A DNA stretch of 9,340 nt from Candidatus Roizmanbacteria bacterium CG11_big_fil_rev_8_21_14_0_20_36_8. Its GTDB lineage: Bacteria; Patescibacteriota; Microgenomatia; UBA1406; GWC2-37-13. The translations under genes were made by a program, and so were the position numbers. Positions 1 through 6,730 of this stretch are shown piece after piece. Location: assembly GCA_002796045.1 (NCBI GenBank), contig PCVM01000104.1:1-9340 (forward strand), written 5' to 3'. Positions within the stretch are counted from its first letter, which is position 1; the number at the start of each line of letters is the position of its first letter. The notes under the pieces are model-generated. The model was not told the origin of the DNA and did not search any database. It saw only the letters and a list, made by a program, of their open reading frames with translations.

Positions 1-257
1 ATATAATCTGAATTTTCAAGCAATGCCTGAGCACGCCCTGCCTCTCCCGCTATTCCACTTCCATTCAGTATTTCGATAGAATACTCGTCAACCGCAACTT
101 GATTTGGTGTTGGCGATGGTGTAGGTTTTTTTGTAACTGTTGTAATCGCGGTTTCTTTTGGTGGAGTAGCGAGCTTTTCCTGAGAAGATTTATAATATAA
201 ATAGCTTCCAGCACCAACAATGACTACGATAATTGCTCCAATTATTACTTTTAACAT
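1..257 (-). CDS. Membrane-anchored LytR_C domain protein, C-terminus beyond window
   Basis: This gene starts at an ATG (257..255) and runs off the left edge after 85 codons. Residues 3-22 form a hydrophobic segment (starting MLKVIIGAII), best read as a single transmembrane anchor with few positive charges before it. Residues 30-53 are a Thr/Pro/Lys-rich linker containing KKPTPSPTPNQ. From about residue 60 the sequence SIEILNGSGIAGEAGRAQAL matches the opening of the LytR_C domain (the LytR/CpsA/Psr C-terminal domain family), whose hallmark is V-x-hydrophobic-LNGSG-x-xG-x-A. The phosphotransferase LCP domain that usually precedes LytR_C is absent, so this is a stand-alone LytR_C protein with the domain outside the membrane. 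Its role is unknown; a cell-envelope function is inferred. It is the last visible gene of the minus-strand block, 55 bases after recJ, and has its own promoter candidate. No Shine-Dalgarno is seen. Confidence 0.75.
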   Translation of the reverse strand, partial: MLKVIIGAIIVVIVGAGSYLYYKSSQEKLATPPKETAITTVTKKPTPSPTPNQVAVDEYSIEILNGSGIAGEAGRAQALLENSDY

Positions 258-271
258 AATAGTACTTCAAT

Positions 272-292
272 AACTCTTAAACTTTAACAGTT
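272..292. promoter_or_regulatory. 21-base palindrome, possible operator for the LytR_C gene
   Basis: Read on the plus strand the site is AACT-c-TTAAA-c-TTTAA-c-AGTT. The 4-base outer arms and the 5-base inner arms are both perfectly complementary; only the two C positions between them do not pair, and one C is the centre. It begins two bases downstream of the -10 box of the LytR_C promoter candidate, so it would overlap the transcription start, a usual place for a repressor operator. As RNA it would be a weak A-U hairpin with no U-tract, so a terminator for recJ is less likely. Chance in AT-rich DNA is possible. Confidence 0.4.
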
Positions 293-294
293 CC

Positions 295-323
295 ATTATA
301 TGACATTTTTCCTTAGAACTCAA
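295..323 (-). promoter_or_regulatory. Sigma70-type promoter candidate for the LytR_C gene
   Basis: On the minus strand a TTGAGT box (323..318, four of six matches to TTGACA) is followed after 17 bases by a perfect TATAAT (300..295). The -35 box lies in the last codons of recJ and the -10 box in the intergenic gap. The predicted start near 288 would give a leader of about 30 bases, the only gene here with a conventional-length 5' leader. Confidence 0.55.
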
Positions 324-1998
324 TATGTTTAACAACCCCCTGAAGCGTTTCATTGTTTCTGAAGTTATTTATACCCAACTGATAAACTAATCTTACTTTT
401 TGCTTTGAATTCAATAAGTCGTAAATCTCACCATATCCAAATGCAATCATCTCGATTTTTTCTTTTTCATTATTAGTCCCTGAAACCAATAATTTAAGAT
501 GAGTTTTGTTTTTTCCAATTATTGACGCCTTATCAATTATTACCTCCGAAACGAATTTTGGTTTGGGATTTCCTATCCCAAAAGGGTACATCGTATCAAT
601 GACTGAAACCAGCTCCTTGCTGGCCATGGATATTGGCATATCAATATCAGCTATTATTGACCTTGTCAGCATTTCATCACTTATCAATTTGTCAGCTTTT
701 TTTTGAGCAATTTCAATAAAAATATTTTTCTTTGATTCTTCAATGGTAAATCCTGCAGCTGCCGCATGTCCTCCAAATCCTGCGAGATATTCCCCCAACG
801 TTGATAAAAAATCAGTTACATGAAACCCTGGTATAGACCTCACTGACGCTTTGTAGAATCTATCGCTCTTGGTCATAACTATGCATGGCCGAAAATACTC
901 TTCCACCATTTTTGAAGCAATTAAACCTATGATTCCCTCATGCCAGTTTTTTGAGTCGATAATTATTAGCTTTGGGAGCTTTTCCATAGTTACTTTCTGT
1001 ATTGCCTCCTTGACACACTTATCAACCAAAGTTCTTCGATCTTCATTTGCTTTTCCAATTTTTTCTGCTAATTTTTTAGCTCGAGGATTGCTTGTGGTGC
1101 AAAGCAACCTCAATGCATCAATTGCATGATCCAGCCTTCCAATAGCATTAATTCGTGGTGCAATCACGAAACCAATCTCATATGGAGTAATCTCTTTATT
1201 TTTAACTGCTGCTTCACTAATTATCTCACGAAGTCCAATTCTGTCTAAGTTTTTGAAAGCTCGAAGACCAAAAGTTACAACGCTCCTTGAGGGGCCAACC
1301 AAAGGAACAAGATCTGCAACTGTCCCAATTGATGCTAAGGCAAGATAATCAGAGTTAAAATATTTTGCAAGTAGAGTAAAGTTGTTTGAAACTTTCCCAA
1401 AATAATTAAATAATTCTTTTGCAACAAAATATGCCACTCCAGATCCTGAAAGAGCTGGTATATGAAAGATGCCAATTGCCTTACCTGGAATTTTATTTTT
1501 TTGTTTGTGGTGATGATCGGTAACTATGATATCAATATTCTTGCTTTTCGCATATATGACAGTATCTTTTGCTGTTATTCCGTGATCAACACTGATTATT
1601 AATTTTGGGTCAAACTCAGCGATGACATTATCAATTCCAATTTTTGAAAAGCCATACCCTTCACGTGATCGATGAGGAACGTATGGCATGGCATCAAATC
1701 CTAGCAAATGAAGGGTCTCCCAGAGAATTGCGCCACCAGTTATTCCATCGGCATCATAATCCGTATACACTACAACTTTTTCATTATTATTTTTTACCAA
1801 TTTAAATCTCTCAAGCAATGACTTTAAATTTTTTTTAGATATTCCAAAATCACTGAGATTCATCCCAAGAGGAGTTGGTGGATTCAAAAATGTATCAATG
1901 TTTTCAATATTTCTTGAATCTATGATGGATTTAAGAATCTCTTTGTCTGAAGTTGAGTTCTCAACTGAATGCCCACACACTATCTTCATCTTTTGCAT
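313..1998 (-). CDS. recJ: Single-stranded-DNA-specific 5'-3' exonuclease RecJ
   Basis: RecJ degrades single-stranded DNA 5' to 3' in RecF-pathway recombination and in base-excision and mismatch repair. The 561 residues carry the full DHH/DHHA1 set: motif I YTDYDADG (78-85), motif II SVDHG (136-140), motif III TDHHH (160-164), motif IV GTVADLVPL (225-233), APRINAIGRL (280-289), the DHHA1 segment from WHEGIIG (352-358) through GFGGHAAAAG (407-416), and PFGIGNPKP (472-480) entering the C-terminal OB fold. All expected metal-binding residues are present, so it should be active. The stretch between DHH and GSGVAY (185-190) is shorter than in textbook RecJ and lacks the usual N-P-N loop. The ATG at 1998 is chosen; Met4 (1989) is an equally plausible start, and neither has a Shine-Dalgarno. 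It follows rmuC by 7 bases, which suggests co-transcription, though a TAGAAT box (2013..2008) sits 9 bases before the start. Confidence 0.96.
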   Translation of the reverse strand: MQKMKIVCGHSVENSTSDKEILKSIIDSRNIENIDTFLNPPTPLGMNLSDFGISKKNLKSLLERFKLVKNNNEKVVVYTDYDADGITGGAILWETLHLLGFDAMPYVPHRSREGYGFSKIGIDNVIAEFDPKLIISVDHGITAKDTVIYAKSKNIDIIVTDHHHKQKNKIPGKAIGIFHIPALSGSGVAYFVAKELFNYFGKVSNNFTLLAKYFNSDYLALASIGTVADLVPLVGPSRSVVTFGLRAFKNLDRIGLREIISEAAVKNKEITPYEIGFVIAPRINAIGRLDHAIDALRLLCTTSNPRAKKLAEKIGKANEDRRTLVDKCVKEAIQKVTMEKLPKLIIIDSKNWHEGIIGLIASKMVEEYFRPCIVMTKSDRFYKASVRSIPGFHVTDFLSTLGEYLAGFGGHAAAAGFTIEESKKNIFIEIAQKKADKLISDEMLTRSIIADIDMPISMASKELVSVIDTMYPFGIGNPKPKFVSEVIIDKASIIGKNKTHLKLLVSGTNNEKEKIEMIAFGYGEIYDLLNSKQKVRLVYQLGINNFRNNETLQGVVKHIEF

Positions 1999-2005
1999 AA
2001 GATAC

Positions 2006-2983
2006 TTATTCTATCATCTTCGAGTCTTCCAATGAAGTTGAATCAATTGACTCAAGTTTTTGTCCAAAAGAATTAAATTTTTGTGAAAAACTCGAGATCT
2101 GATTGTAAGCATTATTAATGTGTTTTACCAACACTGAGAGCATTTCATCAGTTTTTTCATACTCTTTTCTGATTGATTGAATCACACGAATTATTTCCTT
2201 TGCTCGGGTTTGAATCCTTGCTCCTTCGTGTGAAATTAGAATTACTTTTAAATATGCGTAAAAACTCATTGGAGAAACGGGAACTACGTGCATTTTCGAT
2301 GCATAGTCAAAAAGTGACTGGTCATTAATAATTTCATAATATACACTCTCTGATGGAATATACATAAGCGCATAATCTAAAGTTCCTTCAGAAACAAGGA
2401 TGTACTTGCTTGAAATTGACAAAATATGTTTTTTTACATCCTTCACAAATGCATTTTGTGATTGAGTCTTTTCTATATTTGATTTAGCATCGCTAATTAA
2501 TCTAAAACTAGATAGCGGAAACTTCGAATCTATAGGAATTATTCCTTGAGTAGTTTTTATTACCGCATCTACTCTTTCGCCACTTTGAAATATGTGTTGA
2601 AGCGCATATATTCCCTTAGGTAAACTTTGTGAAAGTAGCTCTTTAAGGACTTGCTCACCAATATTTCCACGAAGTTTTGGAGACTGAAGAAAATGTTGCA
2701 GTTGTTTCATTGACCTTCCAATTTCAGAAAACTCACCTATACTTTTTTGAACTCCCATCATCACAGTTGCTGCTTTGTCAAGACGTTCATTGAACATGTC
2801 CATATTTTGAGTTAGCTTTTGATCAACATGACGGCTCGACTTATTTGTATCTTTGATCCATTCCATTAGCTCTTTTGAAACCTGTGACGATTTTTCTATT
2901 TTAAGCATCCAGCTCCGAACAATATATAGAATAAAAGCGGTTGAAATTAAAATTAATATGTAAGGAAGTATTTGATTTATCAC
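2006..2983 (-). CDS. rmuC: RmuC-family DNA recombination protein
   Basis: RmuC proteins are PD-(D/E)XK nuclease-fold proteins that limit DNA inversions and rearrangements at short inverted repeats; the biochemical activity is poorly defined. The 325 residues start with a hydrophobic segment (about 5-23) likely to be a membrane anchor, then a helical, probably coiled-coil stretch (30-98). The RmuC domain begins at SPKLRGNIGEQVLKELL (101-117). Candidate active-site residues are Glu110, Asp139 in GERVDAVI, and Asp152/Lys154 in IPIDSKFP (149-156). ALMYIPSESVYYEI (205-218) and MHVVPVSPMSFYAYL (231-245) are further family signatures, followed by a helical tail. It is shorter than the roughly 475-residue E. 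coli protein, mainly in the coiled coil. The start codon is GTG, 16 bases after the DHH-family gene, with a TATAAT box six bases upstream and no Shine-Dalgarno. Confidence 0.94.
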   Translation of the reverse strand: MINQILPYILILISTAFILYIVRSWMLKIEKSSQVSKELMEWIKDTNKSSRHVDQKLTQNMDMFNERLDKAATVMMGVQKSIGEFSEIGRSMKQLQHFLQSPKLRGNIGEQVLKELLSQSLPKGIYALQHIFQSGERVDAVIKTTQGIIPIDSKFPLSSFRLISDAKSNIEKTQSQNAFVKDVKKHILSISSKYILVSEGTLDYALMYIPSESVYYEIINDQSLFDYASKMHVVPVSPMSFYAYLKVILISHEGARIQTRAKEIIRVIQSIRKEYEKTDEMLSVLVKHINNAYNQISSFSQKFNSFGQKLESIDSTSLEDSKMIE

Positions 2984-2989
2984 GAAGTA

Positions 2990-2995
2990 ATTATA
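2990..2995 (-). promoter_or_regulatory. -10 box six bases before the rmuC GTG start
   Basis: A perfect TATAAT (2995..2990, minus strand) is followed by TACTTC and then the GTG start codon. The expected transcription start would fall at or next to the GTG, giving a leaderless mRNA. No good -35 hexamer is seen 16-18 bases upstream, where the sequence is TGGTGG-like, so the box could be fortuitous; the same spacing recurs at efp. Confidence 0.4.
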
Positions 2996-2999
2996 CTCG

Positions 3000-4055
3000 T
3001 TATTGCATTATTCCACCACTGTCTGAAAATATCTTAGGTTTAAGTTCATTAGATGATTCACCTCTTATTTTCTGACCCTCTTTCGAAGTAGGCGATACCT
3101 CAACTTCTTCAACTGACTTTGTGTTCGTGATTGCCGCAGGTCGAACAAACTGTTGCTGCTCTGGATAATTTCTTTGTGGTTGTTGTCTTGATTGAATCAT
3201 TTGCGGATTAAATACTGGCGGTGAATACGGCTGATCCATCATTCCAAAGTTGCCTGGTGGCGAAAATTGGCCAAATGAATTTGGCACATTCGTGACGGCT
3301 GGTTTTCTCACTGCTCCAAAACGCAAGAGTTCGGCAATGTGCTCATATGTATCTGCAGTTACTGAATATGAAGTAAGATTATTTGTTGCAGTAATAATTC
3401 CATAGTAAAGATTGTTTGCAATATCTTTATCAATATTGGTTCCGAGTTTTTTGATAACCTCAAGAACTAACTCCGAAGTCGATGAGCTTGATTTTGAAAC
3501 AAAATTGATTAAACCATATGAATTGTTGATCAAATGGCGATCAATATTTATAATTGTCGCACTGCTAAATTTCCGCTCATTTTTTTGATAAATACTACCT
3601 AAAGAATTAAGATTTGGGGCATCTATTGTTATGATGAAATCGATATTTCCTCCTGAATATGAAAACTGGACCTCGTCAGCTTTTATCTTTTGACTTCCAG
3701 TTCTTGGCACAATGACTAAATTGAAACGCTCTCCTTGAATATTGTAATCAACCTTATCAATCGTTCCCTCAATGTATGGAAATGATACAACTAGGTTGTC
3801 GCCACCATTTTGCAAATCATTTTTAATTTTATCCGCTCCAAGCAAATCGCTTTGTGGAATAGACTCAGAAATGATTGAAACATTTTTACCCATCTCAATC
3901 AATTTGAGATATAGAGAAGTTCCAGCAGCTATAGCATCGGGCGTAGATTTTGATGGCAAAATAATTACCCCAGAAACATTTTTAGTAAAATAATCCTTGA
4001 TCTGTTGAGTAATTTTTGGAATATCCAATGTCTGTGAGTTCTGTTGAGGCATCAT
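3000..4055 (-). CDS. Degenerate DHH-family (NrnA-like) protein with disordered C-terminal tail
   Basis: The first 250 of 351 residues follow the DHH phosphoesterase fold of NrnA (nanoRNase / pAp phosphatase). The matches are IILPSKSTPDAIAAGTSLYL (31-50) to motif I, DFIITIDAPNLNSLG (139-153) to motif II, IINIDRHLINNSYG (168-181) to the DHH motif, and ANNLYYGIITATNN (213-226) to the G-I-x-x-DTG motif IV. Catalytic positions are altered: the motif I His is Pro34 and its first Asp is Thr38, DHH reads D-R-H (172-174), and the motif IV Asp is Ala223. Asp40 and Asp145 remain. The DHHA1 domain that should follow is missing; residues 252-351 are instead rich in Pro, Gln, Asn and Ser and look disordered. 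It is therefore probably not a phosphodiesterase. Its place after infB matches the nrnA position in some bacteria. Two tandem ATGs (4055 and 4052) are possible starts, without a Shine-Dalgarno. Its function is not known. Confidence 0.85.
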   Translation of the reverse strand: MMPQQNSQTLDIPKITQQIKDYFTKNVSGVIILPSKSTPDAIAAGTSLYLKLIEMGKNVSIISESIPQSDLLGADKIKNDLQNGGDNLVVSFPYIEGTIDKVDYNIQGERFNLVIVPRTGSQKIKADEVQFSYSGGNIDFIITIDAPNLNSLGSIYQKNERKFSSATIINIDRHLINNSYGLINFVSKSSSSTSELVLEVIKKLGTNIDKDIANNLYYGIITATNNLTSYSVTADTYEHIAELLRFGAVRKPAVTNVPNSFGQFSPPGNFGMMDQPYSPPVFNPQMIQSRQQPQRNYPEQQQFVRPAAITNTKSVEEVEVSPTSKEGQKIRGESSNELKPKIFSDSGGIMQ

Positions 4056-4073
4056 GACTATAGTTAAAAATTA

Positions 4074-5534
4074 TTATAGGATAAATTTTACCACATCTCC
4101 CTGCTTTATGTCAAGTACTGGATTTGTTTGCATTCCAAACTCTTGATCTTTCTTTACCTCCTGAACAGTTTTTGCGCGGATCCTAAGTGATATCAATTTT
4201 GTTTTTCCTATAAGCTTATTATTTCTGTAGACTTCTACATTATCACCAATATTGACCTTTCCTTTTGTTACAAGGCCACCAACTGCATTCTCACCATCAA
4301 GAACAAAAGTTGCTAATATATTGGCCTGCGCCTTTAGATTTTTTTCATTTTCTTCTTTTTCATGAATTAATTCAGACACTTCCTCCAACTCATCAAGCAG
4401 TTCATAAATTATCTCATATGTTTTTACAACAACTTTTTCTTGCTTTGCTAGTATTTTAACTTCATTATTTACAGTGGTAGAAAATCCAATTACGATTGCT
4501 TTCGTGGACTTTGCTAGAAAAATATCCGATCTATGAATGCCGCCGACGGTAGATAGAATGATCTCGATATTGTCGTTATCTTTAAGAGCATTTAAAATCG
4601 CCTCAAGAGTGCCATGAGAATCTGCCTTTAGAACAACTGGAAGCTTCTTTGCTTCGGGAGTTGATGTTCCAAGCAATGTCTCCATATCAACTTGCATTGG
4701 AACGCTTTGGTCATCCTTTGATTTAAATTTCTTGATTTCCTGCTCCTTTGCTGTGATTTGTGATCCAACTTTAGGGATATTTGAAAATCCTAATATTTCA
4801 AACGGGGTTGAAGGTTCAACCTCTATAACCTGCTTTCCAAGATCATTTATTAGAGCTCTGATACGAATTTTTTCTGAATTTGTGTACACAGTATCTCCAA
4901 CATGAAGTGAGCCGTCTTTGATTATTGCACTCACCACTGTCCCGCGCCTATCTTTGTTTGTTTCAATAATATAGGCTTGAACTGGATTTTTAGGATCATA
5001 CTTAAGATCAATTTCCGAAGAAATTAAAAGCAAAGATTCAAGCAATTCTGTGATACCTTCATTTTTCGATGCTGATATTAAAACTGTTGGGACTTCGCCT
5101 CCCAAACCTTCTGTGACAACCTCATATTTTAGTAAATCCTTTTTTACTTTTTCAGGCTTTGCTCCTGGAAGATCAATTTTATTGATTGCGACTATATAAG
5201 GTATTTTTGCTTCCTTTATATGCGCAATAGACTCAATTGTTTGAGGCATTACTGAATCCACTGCATCGATAATTAGTATTGCAATATCTGCTACAGTAGC
5301 ACCACGAGATCGAAGTTTTGAGAATGCTTCATGACCTGGGGTGTCGATAAAAGTTATAACATCGTTGTCATAGCCTGAAATTTTTGTTTTTATTTCATAA
5401 CCACCAATTCTTTGAGTAATCCCGCCATGCTCACCTGATGCGATTTTACTTTTTCGTATGGAATCAAGCAAAGTCGTTTTACCATGATCTACATGTCCTA
5501 AAATTGTCACAATTGGAGATCTATTTTTACTCAT
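4074..5534 (-). CDS. infB: Translation initiation factor IF-2, short form
   Basis: IF-2 is the GTPase that delivers initiator fMet-tRNA to the 30S subunit and promotes subunit joining. The 486 residues begin almost directly at the G domain: G1 GHVDHGKT (13-20), switch I GGITQRIG (37-44), G3 DTPGHEAF (64-71), G4 NKID (118-121) and G5 ISAS (153-156). Domain II spans about 185-260, domain III starts at VVLKADSHGTLEAIL (300-314), and the C-terminal tRNA-binding domain runs from about 402 to the end (LDIKQGDVVKFIL). The long N-terminal domain of E. coli-type IF-2 is absent, as in other CPR genomes. In the C2 domain the usual ECG of the fMet-binding region appears as EFG (465-467), replacing the conserved Cys. 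It lies 74 bases after nusA and 18 before the DHH-family gene; ylxR and rbfA are not adjacent. No Shine-Dalgarno precedes the ATG. Confidence 0.97.
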   Translation of the reverse strand: MSKNRSPIVTILGHVDHGKTTLLDSIRKSKIASGEHGGITQRIGGYEIKTKISGYDNDVITFIDTPGHEAFSKLRSRGATVADIAILIIDAVDSVMPQTIESIAHIKEAKIPYIVAINKIDLPGAKPEKVKKDLLKYEVVTEGLGGEVPTVLISASKNEGITELLESLLLISSEIDLKYDPKNPVQAYIIETNKDRRGTVVSAIIKDGSLHVGDTVYTNSEKIRIRALINDLGKQVIEVEPSTPFEILGFSNIPKVGSQITAKEQEIKKFKSKDDQSVPMQVDMETLLGTSTPEAKKLPVVLKADSHGTLEAILNALKDNDNIEIILSTVGGIHRSDIFLAKSTKAIVIGFSTTVNNEVKILAKQEKVVVKTYEIIYELLDELEEVSELIHEKEENEKNLKAQANILATFVLDGENAVGGLVTKGKVNIGDNVEVYRNNKLIGKTKLISLRIRAKTVQEVKKDQEFGMQTNPVLDIKQGDVVKFIL

Positions 5535-5536
5535 AT

Positions 5537-5548
5537 CAATTTAAATTG
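5537..5548. repeat. Perfect 12-base palindrome just upstream of infB
   Basis: CAATTTAAATTG is fully self-complementary and ends two bases before the infB ATG, overlapping a TTGACA hexamer (5552..5547, minus strand). It could be a protein-binding site in the nusA-infB gap or simply an AT-rich coincidence. There is no U-tract, so it is not a terminator. Confidence 0.25.
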
Positions 5549-5608
5549 TCAATTTATTAAAGCGGTATTTCTAGAGTAAAATGAAGAAAGTCACAGTTTG
5601 CCGATAAT

Positions 5609-6643
5609 TTATTCAGGTTTCACTTCTTCCTTTTTCTCTTTATTGTTAACTTTTTTTTCAGCTATTTTAGTTTCGCTTTTATCTTGAATAATATTCACTT
5701 CAAGATCGGTAAGAGCAGCTGCTAAATTCACATTTACTCCGCCTTTTCCAATTGCAAGAGGGGCTTGTGATTCATCAACAGTTACATTGGCAGTTTTTTT
5801 TTCAAGATCGATATCAACACTAATTATTTCCGCTGGCGACAATGCACTCGTAAGAAAAATCTTTAAATCTTCATTCCACTGAATGATGTCAATTTTTTCA
5901 TTTCCATCCAACTCATCCGTCACAGTTTGGACTCTCATGCCTTTTTGACCAACACAAGCACCGACTGGATCAACACCACTTTGAGTACTGTGAACTGCAA
6001 TTTTTGCTCTTTCGCCAGGAGTTCGAACAACTTTTTTAATTGTCACAGTATCGTTTGAAATCTCTGGAACTTCGCGTTTGAATAATTCTGCAATCAACTG
6101 AGGGTCGGATCTTGAAAGAATAATTCTAGAGTATCCACTTGGAGACGTAGCAATTTCTTTAAGATAAAACAAATAACGTTCATTAACATCATAATTTTCA
6201 TTTTTAATTTGCTCATCTCTTGGAACAATTCCCTCTGCTTTACCCATATCGACATATACGTTGTTCATATCACGCCTAATTATTCTTCCACGAATTACCG
6301 TTCCTACTTGATCTAGGTACTGAGATATGACTGTCTTTTTCTCAGCTTCTCGAATTTTTTGCACAATAACTTGTCGTGCCGTTTGGGCTGCTATTCTCCC
6401 AAAACCAGGTGGCGTAATATCTTTTTTTCCACTCATAATACTTGTCTCACCTGTGCCTTTATCGACGTTCACTACTACCAGTTCATTTCCATCATCATCT
6501 TCAACCTCAACTTCAGGATGCTCTTTTCGAAACGCTGCGAGAATTGCTGCTTGCATCGACTCTATTACCTCATCTACGCGAATACCGCGCTCAGAAGCAA
6601 CCTGATTTAGAGCTAATACAAACTCACTTTTGACTATTACCAT
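5609..6643 (-). CDS. nusA: Transcription termination/antitermination factor NusA
   Basis: NusA binds RNA polymerase and nascent RNA and modulates pausing, termination and antitermination. From the ATG at 6643 the protein is 344 residues: an N-terminal RNA-polymerase-binding domain opening with SEFVLALNQVASERGI (6-21), the linker signature GFGRIAAQTARQVIVQKIRE (80-99), S1 (113-142, GTVIRGRIIRRDMNNVYVDM), KH1 (about 180-219), KH2 with DPVGACVGQKGMRVQTV (225-241), and a last KH element QAPLAIGKGGVNVNLAA (293-309). A Lys/Glu-rich tail (322-344) ends it. The N-terminal domain is short, with a reduced acidic segment (42-75). The reading frame extends to a TTG at 6724, but homology starts near residue 6 of this call. 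The ATG at 6652 overlaps the -10 box, so 6643 is preferred. It heads the minus-strand block and is divergent from radA; rimP is not adjacent. Confidence 0.96.
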   Translation of the reverse strand: MVIVKSEFVLALNQVASERGIRVDEVIESMQAAILAAFRKEHPEVEVEDDDGNELVVVNVDKGTGETSIMSGKKDITPPGFGRIAAQTARQVIVQKIREAEKKTVISQYLDQVGTVIRGRIIRRDMNNVYVDMGKAEGIVPRDEQIKNENYDVNERYLFYLKEIATSPSGYSRIILSRSDPQLIAELFKREVPEISNDTVTIKKVVRTPGERAKIAVHSTQSGVDPVGACVGQKGMRVQTVTDELDGNEKIDIIQWNEDLKIFLTSALSPAEIISVDIDLEKKTANVTVDESQAPLAIGKGGVNVNLAAALTDLEVNIIQDKSETKIAEKKVNNKEKKEEVKPE

Positions 6644-6650
6644 AAAGCTC

Positions 6651-6678
6651 ATTCTAACAGAAAAGCCTAAAAAAGCAA
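6651..6678 (-). promoter_or_regulatory. Extended -10 promoter candidate for nusA
   Basis: On the minus strand TGT-TAGAAT (6659..6651) is an extended -10 element whose hexamer matches TATAAT at five of six positions. TTGCTT (6678..6673, three of six matches to TTGACA) lies 16 bases upstream. The hexamer ends seven bases before the nusA ATG at 6643, so the transcript would start at or very near the start codon. This promoter would drive nusA, infB and probably the genes behind them. Confidence 0.5.
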
Positions 6679-6692
6679 CGCGGAGTGTAGTC

Positions 6693-6721
6693 CTGAGAAT
6701 TGACAAAAGACATTGTATAAT
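6693..6721 (+). promoter_or_regulatory. Promoter candidate for radA
   Basis: CTGAGA (6693-6698, four of six matches to TTGACA) is followed after 17 bases by a perfect TATAAT (6716-6721). The box ends nine bases before the ATG at 6731, so the leader would be about 0-3 bases. A perfect TTGACA at 6700-6705 is only 10 bases from the -10 box and cannot be its partner. Confidence 0.55.
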
Positions 6722-6730
6722 CAATCTATC

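Noticed and set aside
5547..5552. A perfect TTGACA before infB as a -35 box
   Set aside because: The matching -10 position falls inside the infB coding sequence with only TAAAAA there, so it cannot start a full-length infB mRNA.
6327..6633. Plus-strand open frames of 60-90 codons antisense to nusA
   Set aside because: They lie wholly within a strongly recognised NusA coding sequence, their products are low-complexity Ser/Thr/His-rich strings, and no promoter or ribosome site supports them.
6700..6721. TTGACA and TATAAT before radA as one promoter
   Set aside because: The spacer is only 10 bases; CTGAGA at 17 bases fits better.
6644..6724. A longer NusA reaching back to a TTG at 6724
   Set aside because: The 27 extra residues do not look like NusA, overlap both divergent promoters and would overlap the RadA 5' region.
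6713..6730. An upstream TTG start that would extend RadA by six residues
   Set aside because: The extension overlaps the TATAAT box, uses a rare start codon, and the zinc finger begins properly after the ATG at 6731.
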